Assembly: GCA_027487485.1 (NCBI GenBank)
Contig: JAIYDN010000067.1
Span: 62,001 to 126,000, forward strand
Length of the DNA stretch: 64,000 nucleotides
Direction: 5' to 3'
DNA from: Planctomycetaceae bacterium
GTDB lineage: Bacteria; Planctomycetota; Planctomycetia; Pirellulales; Pirellulaceae
Of the stretch, positions 45,996 to 54,388 are shown piece after piece. The notes below the pieces were generated by a model, which worked only from the letters and a program-made list of their open reading frames with translations, was not told the origin of the DNA and did no database searches. Each line of letters starts with the position of its first letter. The stretch's first letter is position 1. Position numbers and translations under genes: made by a program.

Positions 45996-47045
45996 ATGCT
46001 AAGCCGAGTTGCAAATTCTATCTATTGGATGTCACGCTACGTGGAACGGGCAGAGAATATCGCCCGATTCATTGATGTGACTCTCCAAGTCATTCTCGAT
46101 CAACCTGCGGATACAGGCGAACAATGGGAACCGCTCGTTCGGACGACAGGCGACGAGGAGTTCTTTCTCAAGCATTACGGAAAGTTTAATGCGGCCAACG
46201 TTCTTCAGTTCTTGAGCTTCGATCGGTCTTACACCAATTCCATCCTAACCTGTTTGCAGAATGCTCGCGAAAATGCTCGAACCGTACGCGAGGCAATCTC
46301 ATCGGAATCATGGGAACAACTGAATGCCTACTACCACTTCGTGAAGGAAGCTTCAACGAGTTCCAACGCGTCTGCGGATCCGGAATTTTACGATCGCGTC
46401 CGACAGCATAGCCAATTGTTCAGCGGTATCTTGGATGCAACCATGACCCGTGGCACAGGTTGGCATTTTGCTAACATTGGAAGCTTGATCGAACGAGCCG
46501 ATAAGACCAGCCGAATATTGGACGTCAAGTACTTTACTTTGCTGAGGAACGTGCACGACATCGATACGACTTTTGATGACCTGCTGTGGTCGGCCGTTCT
46601 CCGATCCGTCAGCGGTTTTGAAATGTTCCGCAAACGGCATCATGCCTTAACCGTGCATCGCGTTGTGGATTTCTTGATCCTAGACGCCAAATTCCCACGC
46701 ACACTGCTTTACTGCTTGGAACAAATGCTTCACTCGCTGAATCGCATTGCATCAGCGGTCCCCAGCGAGCAAAACAAAGCGATTATCGGCACGAAAGATT
46801 TGATTCGTTTGCTTCGGTCTTTAGACGCCAATACGATCATCGACGGAGGCATGCATGAATTCATCGATTCATTCCAGTCCCAGTTGAACGATATCGGCCA
46901 ATCGATCAATGAAACGTTCTTCAAAGCCAGATCGTTTTCCTCTTCCAAAGTCGCATTCGGGACAGAATCCGGTAGCCCGGAAACTGGTTCCATGCAGACA
47001 CAATCTCAGTCCGCATCCCCGTCCAGCATCTCTATCGAGAGCTAA
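45996..47045 (+). CDS. Alpha-E domain protein (DUF403/COG2307)
   Basis: 349 residues, starting 9 bases after the ATP-grasp gene. The hallmark N-terminus MLSRVANSIYWMSRYVERAE is followed by an all-helical Glu-rich domain with FLSFDRSYTNSILTCLQNAREN, RGTGWHFANIGSLIERADKTSR and FLILDAKFPRTLLYCL. This domain always travels with the ATP-grasp protein and probably forms a stable subunit or substrate-binding partner; no catalytic residues are known. The C-terminal 30 residues are Ser/Gln-rich and variable. Confidence 0.92.
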   Translation: MLSRVANSIYWMSRYVERAENIARFIDVTLQVILDQPADTGEQWEPLVRTTGDEEFFLKHYGKFNAANVLQFLSFDRSYTNSILTCLQNARENARTVREAISSESWEQLNAYYHFVKEASTSSNASADPEFYDRVRQHSQLFSGILDATMTRGTGWHFANIGSLIERADKTSRILDVKYFTLLRNVHDIDTTFDDLLWSAVLRSVSGFEMFRKRHHALTVHRVVDFLILDAKFPRTLLYCLEQMLHSLNRIASAVPSEQNKAIIGTKDLIRLLRSLDANTIIDGGMHEFIDSFQSQLNDIGQSINETFFKARSFSSSKVAFGTESGSPETGSMQTQSQSASPSSISIES

Positions 47046-47054
47046 AATCCATCA

Positions 47055-50000
47055 ATGTCGATCCGCGTCGCTCTTCATCATAAGACCGTTTATACCTATG
47101 ACAAACGAGTAAGCTTGGGGCCTCAAATTGTACGGCTGCGCCCTGCTCCGCATTGTCGAACGCCTATTCACAGCTATTCGCTCAAGGTAGAACCGGCGGA
47201 TCATTTTGTTAACTGGCAACAGGATCCTCATTCCAACTACTTGGCTCGGTTTGTTTTCCAAGAGAAGACGCTTAAGCTGTCCGTAGAGGTCGATCTGATT
47301 GCCGAAATGACGGTCATCAATCCGTTCGATTTCTTTGTGGAAGATTCGGCCAAAGAATTTCCATTTGAATACGATGAGTGGCTCAGTTCGGAACTGACTC
47401 CGTTTCTTGAAAAGAAGCCGCTCGAGCCAAAGTTCCAAAAGTTCATTGATGAGATCGATCGATCCACCACGGTCACGGTTGACTTCTTGGTGGCTTTGAA
47501 CAGCCACATCCAGCGAACCATCGAATATCAAGTACGCATGGAACCCGGGGTTCAGACGCCGGAAGAAACGCTGACGCTGGGCAAAGGCTCTTGCCGAGAT
47601 TCAGGTTGGCTCTTGGTGCAAACACTTCGTCATTTGGGTTTGGCGTCACGATTTGTTTCCGGATATTTGATTCAATTGAAACCGGACGTTTTGCCGATCG
47701 ACGGCCCTGTTGGCTCGCTCACTGATTTTTGCGATTTGCATGCATGGGCTGAAGTGTTTTTGCCAGGCGCGGGTTGGGTAGGACTCGATCCAACCTCGGG
47801 CCTACTTGCTGGCGAAGGGCATATTCCACTGGCTTGCACCCCAGAACCTATGTCCGCAGCTCCTATTTCAGGAGCATTGGAACAATGCGAAGTAGAATTC
47901 GATTTCAGCATGTCCATCACGCGAATCGAAAAGGAAGCCCGTGTAACAAAACCGTACACCGAAGCCACTTGGGCCGCCATTGAGCAACTTGGTCATCATG
48001 TGGACAGTCGGTTGAAAGCCGAAGATGTTCGGCTGACGATGGGTGGGGAGCCAACTTTCGTTTCGGTCGACGACATGGAGGGGGCTGAATGGAATACCGC
48101 CGCAGTCGGTGAAAAGAAACGCGCTCTTTCCGAAGTGCTCATCAATCGATTGAGAACTCAGTTTGCGAAAGGGGGCTTGCTTCATTACGGTCAAGGCAAA
48201 TGGTATCCTGGGGAACCCCTGCCGCGCTGGGCTCTTTCATGCTTCTGGCGAAAAGATGGCGTGCCGATTTGGAACGATCCAAAATTGATTGCAGAAAATG
48301 ACCGCGATTACGGGCTGGGCTTGGACGCAGCCCGAAGATTCTCTGCTACTCTTGCCCAATTGCTGGAGGTGTCGACTCACTTTATCCATCCGGCCTACGA
48401 AGATGTATTTCATTATTTGCTGAAGGAACGGCGTTTACCACCCAACATCCAAGCGGACAGTGTCGACCTTCGGGATGCCGACGACCGAGCTAGCCTTGCG
48501 GCGGCCTTAGAAAGAGGACTCAATCAACCTACTGGATTCGTGATGCCCTTGACCTGCCAGTCTTGGCAAGCTCGGCATCGCAAATGGATCTCCGGTGCTT
48601 GGCCAGTTCGATCCGAGCGATTGTTTTTACAACCGGGTGATTCCCCATTGGGATTGAGATTGCCCTTGGATTCTCTGCCCTGGGTGCCTGTGGCTCAGCG
48701 AAACACAGATCAGCCTATCGATCCCATGGTAAGCCGCCCCCCGTTGCCTAACGTGGGGACTCATTACCAACATTTTGTTCAAGAGAAACAGCTTGCTCAG
48801 CCCATCACGGGCGTCACGGAACAATTGCTTCCGCAGGAGCAATGGATCGCGGAACGGATGTCGAAAACAGGAGCCAAGGGAAAGAAAAAGCAATTTGAAC
48901 TTCCGTCGCCAACCAACGTTGTCAGAACAGCCCTGTGCGTTGAACCGCGTAATGGCAAGCTACATATCTTCTTGCCTCCGGTTGCAATCCTTGAAGACTA
49001 CCTAGACTTGGTTGCCGCCATCGAAGCTACCGCGACTGCATTGCAGATGCCGATTGTTCTTGAGGGCTATTTGCCACCTCATGATGATCGCCTCGACTGC
49101 ATCAAGGTCACTCCTGACCCAGGTGTCATCGAAGTCAACGTCCACCCATCTGCCACTTGGGACGAGCTCGTCGAGCGGACCACGATCCTTTACGAGGAAG
49201 CCAGTCAGACGCGATTGGGGACGGAGAAGTTCGATCTGGACGGCAAACATTCGGGAACGGGCGGCGGGAATCATATCGTTCTCGGCGGTTCTACCCCTTC
49301 CGATAGTCCGTTTTTGCGACGGCCTGATTTGCTGAAGAGTTTCGTTGCTTACTGGCAAAACCATCCTTCGCTCTCCTACTTGTTTTCAGGCCGTTTTATC
49401 GGACCAACAAGCCAAGCACCCCGTGTGGACGAAGGACGAAGGGATGCTTTGTACGAACTGGAACTGGCTCTGAGCCTAATTCCACCGCGAGGACAGCACT
49501 GCCCTCCTTGGTTGGTCGACCGTATTTTCCGTAATCTGCTGGTGGATCTCACCGGAAACACGCATCGTGCAGAATTCTGCATCGACAAACTTTACTCCCC
49601 CGACAGCAGCACCGGCCGTCTAGGGTTGGTGGAACTTCGCGGCTTTGAAATGCCGCCTCATTCACGCATGAGCTTGGCACAGCAATTGTTGATCCGAGCC
49701 CTGGTCATGAAGTTTTGGGACCAGCCCTTTGAAGAACAGCTCGTGGACTGGGGCACTTCGTTGCACGACCGTTTCTTGTTGCCTCATTTCGTTTGGTCCG
49801 ATTTCTCCGATGTCTTATCGGATCTGAATCGCGCAGGTTTTGCATTCGATCGAGAGTGGTTCAAGCCCCATTTTGAGTTTCGATTTCCAGTGATTGGAAA
49901 TTTGCAAAAAGACAATATCGAACTGGAACTGAGATCTGCCATTGAACCTTGGTACGTGTTGGGAGACGAGCCAGCCGGTGGTGGAACCGTGCGTTTTGTC

Positions 50001-50429
50001 GATTCCTCCGTGGAGCGAATTCAAGTTCTGGTCAGTGGTTTAACAGGCTCTAGGCATGTTGTCACTTGCAATGGACGACGGGTTCCCCTTCATCCGACAG
50101 GAATGCAGGGCCAGTATGTTGCAGCCGTTCGTTACCGAGCCTGGTGGCCTGCTAGCTGCTTGCATCCGACCATCCCACTGCACACGCCTCTAGTTTTTGA
50201 TATCTTAGATCGTTGGACCGAGCGTTCGGTTGGCGGATGCACCTATCACGTGGCGCATCCAGCCGGCCGAAATTACGAAACTTTTCCTGTAAACTCGTAC
50301 GAAGCTGAGGCAAGACGCGTGGCTAGATTCTTTCCAATGGGACACACCCCAGGATCGGTGGCGATCCCTTCCGTCGAAGAGAATTCCTTTTTTCCTTTGA
50401 CTTTGGACCTTCGTAGGCCATTAATTTAA
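47055..50429 (+). CDS. Transglutaminase-like / DUF2126 two-domain protein
   Basis: 1,124 residues. The first about 260 form an N-terminal beta domain (VALHHKTVYTYDKRVSLGPQ) and a transglutaminase-like core with a complete triad: C180 in GKGSCRDSG, H229 in LHAWAEVFL and D245 in GWVGLDPTSG. From about 310 to the end follows DUF2126 (LTMGGEPTFVSVDDMEGAEW; HSGTGGGNHIVLGG; EFCIDKLYSP; GLVELRGFEMPPH), a large domain proposed in comparative studies to be related to glutamine-synthetase-type amide ligases; I recall this only moderately well. A protease or amidase part fused to a possible ligase suggests making or editing a peptide-like product. It lies 9 bases after the alpha-E gene. Confidence 0.9.
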   Translation: MSIRVALHHKTVYTYDKRVSLGPQIVRLRPAPHCRTPIHSYSLKVEPADHFVNWQQDPHSNYLARFVFQEKTLKLSVEVDLIAEMTVINPFDFFVEDSAKEFPFEYDEWLSSELTPFLEKKPLEPKFQKFIDEIDRSTTVTVDFLVALNSHIQRTIEYQVRMEPGVQTPEETLTLGKGSCRDSGWLLVQTLRHLGLASRFVSGYLIQLKPDVLPIDGPVGSLTDFCDLHAWAEVFLPGAGWVGLDPTSGLLAGEGHIPLACTPEPMSAAPISGALEQCEVEFDFSMSITRIEKEARVTKPYTEATWAAIEQLGHHVDSRLKAEDVRLTMGGEPTFVSVDDMEGAEWNTAAVGEKKRALSEVLINRLRTQFAKGGLLHYGQGKWYPGEPLPRWALSCFWRKDGVPIWNDPKLIAENDRDYGLGLDAARRFSATLAQLLEVSTHFIHPAYEDVFHYLLKERRLPPNIQADSVDLRDADDRASLAAALERGLNQPTGFVMPLTCQSWQARHRKWISGAWPVRSERLFLQPGDSPLGLRLPLDSLPWVPVAQRNTDQPIDPMVSRPPLPNVGTHYQHFVQEKQLAQPITGVTEQLLPQEQWIAERMSKTGAKGKKKQFELPSPTNVVRTALCVEPRNGKLHIFLPPVAILEDYLDLVAAIEATATALQMPIVLEGYLPPHDDRLDCIKVTPDPGVIEVNVHPSATWDELVERTTILYEEASQTRLGTEKFDLDGKHSGTGGGNHIVLGGSTPSDSPFLRRPDLLKSFVAYWQNHPSLSYLFSGRFIGPTSQAPRVDEGRRDALYELELALSLIPPRGQHCPPWLVDRIFRNLLVDLTGNTHRAEFCIDKLYSPDSSTGRLGLVELRGFEMPPHSRMSLAQQLLIRALVMKFWDQPFEEQLVDWGTSLHDRFLLPHFVWSDFSDVLSDLNRAGFAFDREWFKPHFEFRFPVIGNLQKDNIELELRSAIEPWYVLGDEPAGGGTVRFVDSSVERIQVLVSGLTGSRHVVTCNGRRVPLHPTGMQGQYVAAVRYRAWWPASCLHPTIPLHTPLVFDILDRWTERSVGGCTYHVAHPAGRNYETFPVNSYEAEARRVARFFPMGHTPGSVAIPSVEENSFFPLTLDLRRPLI

Positions 50430-50648
50430 TATCGGTGCATTGTCAGACTGGAGTCTCAATTAACGTTTCAAGTAACCTCAAGCACTTGCCCAGGGGTAAC
50501 GATTGAGACTCAAGTTGCAACACGCGAATGCCATAAGTTAGTAATTGGGCTAATGAATTAGCCTGTTATCCAACTTGGGGCCTGGTCAAACTTGACATGA
50601 AGCACGCAGCAGGACCTTCATTGAGCCTCATGTTACTCACCCCAGAGT
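50430..50648. promoter_or_regulatory. Intergenic region with an inverted repeat of the feo-site 10-mer
   Basis: 14-base arms at 50447-50460 and 50502-50515 are reverse complements with one mismatch, around a 41-base spacer. Their core GAGTCTCAAT / ATTGAGACTC is identical to the left half of the Fur-like site of the feo operon. A related ATTGAGCCTC lies at 50620-50629. A separate small hairpin GGCTAA-TGAA-TTAGCC is at 50548-50563. The only sizeable gap within the five-gene cluster, it may hold a second promoter. Confidence 0.45.
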
Positions 50649-53234
50649 TTGCGGTCCCCCGGCTCCGCGACTCAGCAATCGGCAAAGCAATCCTCTCCAA
50701 CGACGAAGAATGGAATAGTGAGCTCGGTGTTTAGCAATTACCGTCCGATTCAAGGTGTGTATGACGAACTTGTCCACGAGGATGGGACGATTCGACCTAT
50801 TTGGAACGACGTGATACAACGGCTGAATGCAATGGGAATGGGCCAGCTGCTGAATCGAAGACAGCAAGCACTGGCTCAAATTGCACGAGACGGCGTTTCC
50901 TTCAATCCACATGATTCGGAAGGACAAACTTCTCGTCCGTGGCTTCTGGACGCACTTCCGCTGGTTCTTGCCGAGGCCGAATGGAAACAAGTTTCCGAGA
51001 AACTCACTCAACGCGCTTGTTTGATGGAAGCGATTCTCGCCGACCTCTATGGGCCCCAGAGATTGATTAAAGAGCGGATCATTCCACCTAGACTTTTGTT
51101 TGGCCACCCCGCATGGCACCCCGCTTACAGTCGTCTTTATTCCTCGGTTCATCGATACCTTCAGTATTATGTCGCGGATATCGCTCGGGCATCCGATGGT
51201 ACATGGCGAGTCGTGGGGGATCGTACCAAGTCGCCGTTCGGCTTAGGGTATGTGCTGGAAAATCGAATTGTTACATCACGGATGCTCTCTCCCATATTTC
51301 GAAAACTGCCAGTAAGAAAGCTCGCTCCGTTTTACGCGTTACTGAAGGATGAACTTCGAAGTCTCGCACCAAGAACCAAAGAAAATCCAAGAATTGTACT
51401 TTGGACAAAAGGACCGCTTGGACGATCCTATTTTGAAGATGCCTACCTAGCGCGGTATCTGGGGTACACTCTGGCCGAAGGAGGGGATCTTTCCCGGCGC
51501 GGCGGAGTGATCCAATTGAAAACACTCGGCGGACTTCTGCCTGTGGAGGTTCTGTTTCGACGAATCGATGATGACGATTGCGATCCGGTAGAACTTCGCT
51601 CGTCCGAATACGGTGTGCCAGGACTGCTGGATGTAGTACGCAATAACATGGTTGCAGTCACCAATTCGATTGGTAGCCGTTTGGTCGAGTCCCCTGTGTT
51701 CCTCCCTTTTTTGCCAGACATCTGCCGGTTCCTCCTTAAAGAAGATCTAAAGCTGCCTTCGGTTCGGACTTGGTGGTGTGGTGACGAAGAACAAAAGCAA
51801 TACGTGATCAACAACTTGGATGACTTATCCGTTCGTCCAGCTTTTCGAATGTTGGATGAGCCACCTTTTCATCCACAATCGCTGACGGAGGAAAGTCGAG
51901 CCGAATTGATCCGTAAAATGAATGCTGCCCCTGAAGAGTATGTCGCGCAAGAAACCATCGAGCGTTCGACCACTCCTGTATTGATGGAAGGACGCGTTGA
52001 ACCTTGGCACCTTGCCTTGCGAACCTATTTAGTTTCAACCGATGAAGGGTACAAGACTCTACCGGGTGCGCTTGCCCGAGTTTCGAGAAATTCGGAGGCG
52101 CTTAGCTACACCATGAAGTCAGGGGAACGGAGCCAAGACGTCTGGATCATCGCGAAAAAACACGAAAACGAAATTAGCCTGCTCGAGCCCTCGACAACCC
52201 AGGTTCTTCCTCGTCGCAGCGGTTCGGAACTGCCAAGCCGTGTTGCGGATAACCTGTATTGGCTTGGCAGATACATCGAGCGGGCTGAGCAAATTGCCCG
52301 GTTGATGCGTGCAGTTTTTGAAACCCTGGAATCGGAAAATGCAGAGGAAACCCACTATCGCCCAATGTTGCGGGTTCTTGCCGAAAATGGTCATATCGAT
52401 CCCGATTATGTCATCCCTGAGTTCAGTCGCCGCACCCCTGCCGTAATCGATGTGCTTCCGACTGCAATGTTCGACATTCAAAAGCCATTGGGGCTTCGAA
52501 CAACCATCAACAGTGCAGTGTTCAATGCCGTACGAGTTCGAGACCGTATTTCGCCCGACATGTGGCGCACTATCGACCGCATCCAACAGACCGTCGATCC
52601 AACTCGGTACGATTCTCAGCTCCGAAATTTAGATGTGATTTCAATGCTCGATCGATTGCTCGCAGACTTCGCAAGCTTCGCTGGCTTGATCGCTGAAAAC
52701 ATGACGCGTACGCTCGGTTGGCGATTTTTGGATCTTGGTGTGCGAATCGAACGAAGCATGCAGATCAATAATCTTGTCCGAATCTTTTTTGCTTCCGAAC
52801 GCAATGAAGAGCCAGCCACGATTGAAGCAATTCTCCGCATCACCAATAGTCTTATGACCTATCGAAGCCGGTACCTGGCCACCTTTCAGGTTCCAGTGGT
52901 GCTCGATCTGCTAATCACCGACGTTTCAAATCCTCGCTCGATCGCTTTTCAATTAGCGCAAGTCACCGAACACTTGAATGCGATGCCTCGCGATGAACTG
53001 CAGGCGCTGCTTACCCCCGAACAGCGATTGGGACTAACTATCGCAAGCCTTGTTAAACTAGCCGATATCTATGTGCTGGCAGAAGTAAGTCGCGATGGGA
53101 GACGAATTCAGCTCGAGAAGTTAGCGAAAAGACTGGAAGAGCATCTGCCAAAGCTGTCCGATGCGGTCTCAGGACGATACTTAACCCACGCTGGACCACC
53201 AAGACATTTTTCGGCAAAAGACAAATCCACCTAG
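50649..53234 (+). CDS. Fused circularly permuted ATP-grasp / alpha-E protein
   Basis: 861 residues from TTG 50649; GTG 50718 (residue 24) is an equally plausible start. Residues 30 to about 500 repeat the ATP-grasp family pattern (YRPIQGVYDELVHEDGTIRP, ILADLYGPQRLIKERIIPPR, GYVLENRIVTSRMLSP, VLFRRIDDDDCDPVELR). From about 527 onward an alpha-E domain begins with LPSRVADNLYWLGRYIERAE and continues with TRTLGWRFLDLGVRIERSMQ and PRSIAFQLAQVTEHLNAMP. It is therefore a single-chain version of the two separate genes upstream and fits a second, distinct ligase module. ATP-grasp/alpha-E fusions are known in the family; what is notable is having both arrangements in one cluster. Confidence 0.92.
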   Translation: MRSPGSATQQSAKQSSPTTKNGIVSSVFSNYRPIQGVYDELVHEDGTIRPIWNDVIQRLNAMGMGQLLNRRQQALAQIARDGVSFNPHDSEGQTSRPWLLDALPLVLAEAEWKQVSEKLTQRACLMEAILADLYGPQRLIKERIIPPRLLFGHPAWHPAYSRLYSSVHRYLQYYVADIARASDGTWRVVGDRTKSPFGLGYVLENRIVTSRMLSPIFRKLPVRKLAPFYALLKDELRSLAPRTKENPRIVLWTKGPLGRSYFEDAYLARYLGYTLAEGGDLSRRGGVIQLKTLGGLLPVEVLFRRIDDDDCDPVELRSSEYGVPGLLDVVRNNMVAVTNSIGSRLVESPVFLPFLPDICRFLLKEDLKLPSVRTWWCGDEEQKQYVINNLDDLSVRPAFRMLDEPPFHPQSLTEESRAELIRKMNAAPEEYVAQETIERSTTPVLMEGRVEPWHLALRTYLVSTDEGYKTLPGALARVSRNSEALSYTMKSGERSQDVWIIAKKHENEISLLEPSTTQVLPRRSGSELPSRVADNLYWLGRYIERAEQIARLMRAVFETLESENAEETHYRPMLRVLAENGHIDPDYVIPEFSRRTPAVIDVLPTAMFDIQKPLGLRTTINSAVFNAVRVRDRISPDMWRTIDRIQQTVDPTRYDSQLRNLDVISMLDRLLADFASFAGLIAENMTRTLGWRFLDLGVRIERSMQINNLVRIFFASERNEEPATIEAILRITNSLMTYRSRYLATFQVPVVLDLLITDVSNPRSIAFQLAQVTEHLNAMPRDELQALLTPEQRLGLTIASLVKLADIYVLAEVSRDGRRIQLEKLAKRLEEHLPKLSDAVSGRYLTHAGPPRHFSAKDKST

Positions 53235-53304
53235 CGTACCGTGACGCCTCTTCGACCTTTGTTTCCCTTTGCTTTTGCAATCCTCACGATACAACAACGC
53301 TCGC

Positions 53305-54180
53305 ATGAAGTATTCGATTCACCACACTACCGTCTATTTGTACAACTCGCTGGTTAGCGTTTGTCAAAACATGGTGATGTTAACCCCTAGAAAATCTAAG
53401 GTCTTGGCTTGCCACTCCCATCGACTGAACATTGTTCCAACCCCTAGCTTTTCGACCACGCATTTGGATGCATTCGATAACTCGGTCATGACCTTTACCG
53501 TCGAAGAATCGCACAGCATGCTGACCATCAAGGCCATTAGCCACGTGGAACTGATGGACTGGAAAGTCCCTCATGTGAATCAATGCATGAGCGTTCGTCA
53601 AATGCAGCAAATGCTCCACAACTCAAACGATCCCGGGTGGTTTGATGCAGTCCCATTCCTATTCGATTCACCTCGAATCACAAGGAGCGACGAATTCGCA
53701 AAGTTCATTTCGCGAGTTGCAAGCCCGGACGTTCCAGTTCTGAGCGTTCTTGAGCAACTTGCGAGTTTGATTTATCGCGAATTCAAGTACAGCAAAGAAG
53801 CCACTCAGGTTGATACGCCAACTGAAATTGCTTTCCAGGGTCGAGCTGGCGTGTGTCAAGATTTTTCCCACATCGCTATCGCTTGCCTGCGTTCGGTAGG
53901 AATACCCGCACGTTATGTCAGTGGCTATCTGAGAACAACACCTGCACCTGGTCAGCCGCGACTTGTTGGGGCCGATCAATCGCACGCATGGGTCTCGGCC
54001 TGGTGCGGCGGTAATTTAGGATGGGTCGATTTTGATCCCACGAACGATTGTTTCTGCTCGATGAATCACATCCCGATTGCATGGGGACGGGACTATACCG
54101 ATGTTGTTCCCATTCGAGGTGTTTTCTTGGGCGCTGGCGAACCGGTGCTTAGCGTTTCGGTAGACGTCACCAGCGAGTAA
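53305..54180 (+). CDS. Transglutaminase-like cysteine peptidase family protein
   Basis: The frame opens at TTG 53269, but ATG 53305 matches the family N-terminus (MKYSIHHTTVYLYNSLVSVC) and gives 291 residues. An N-terminal beta domain leads to the transglutaminase core with C184 (GRAGVCQDFSHIAIACLRS), H227 (ADQSHAWVSAW) and D244 (GWVDFDPTND), all three catalytic residues present. These bacterial proteins are believed to be cysteine peptidases or amidases rather than cross-linkers. It is the last gene of the cluster, 70 bases after the fused ligase, and may mature or degrade the ligase product. Confidence 0.9.
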   Translation: MKYSIHHTTVYLYNSLVSVCQNMVMLTPRKSKVLACHSHRLNIVPTPSFSTTHLDAFDNSVMTFTVEESHSMLTIKAISHVELMDWKVPHVNQCMSVRQMQQMLHNSNDPGWFDAVPFLFDSPRITRSDEFAKFISRVASPDVPVLSVLEQLASLIYREFKYSKEATQVDTPTEIAFQGRAGVCQDFSHIAIACLRSVGIPARYVSGYLRTTPAPGQPRLVGADQSHAWVSAWCGGNLGWVDFDPTNDCFCSMNHIPIAWGRDYTDVVPIRGVFLGAGEPVLSVSVDVTSE

Positions 54181-54388
54181 GCTGCGAGCCCCTAGTTACG
54201 AACGATTTTATCGTTACAGATCTCCCACGTTGAATGGTCTTGCCCGTAAATTTGGGCACATTGGATTTCGCGCCGAATGTCGTGAAGCGGCCAACTATAT
54301 TTGGATTCCATTGGCCTACTTGTTCACCGTGGCTATCTCAACGTGTTTTGAATCTAACAGCTCCTTGGAACGACGGTCTCATAAGCCG

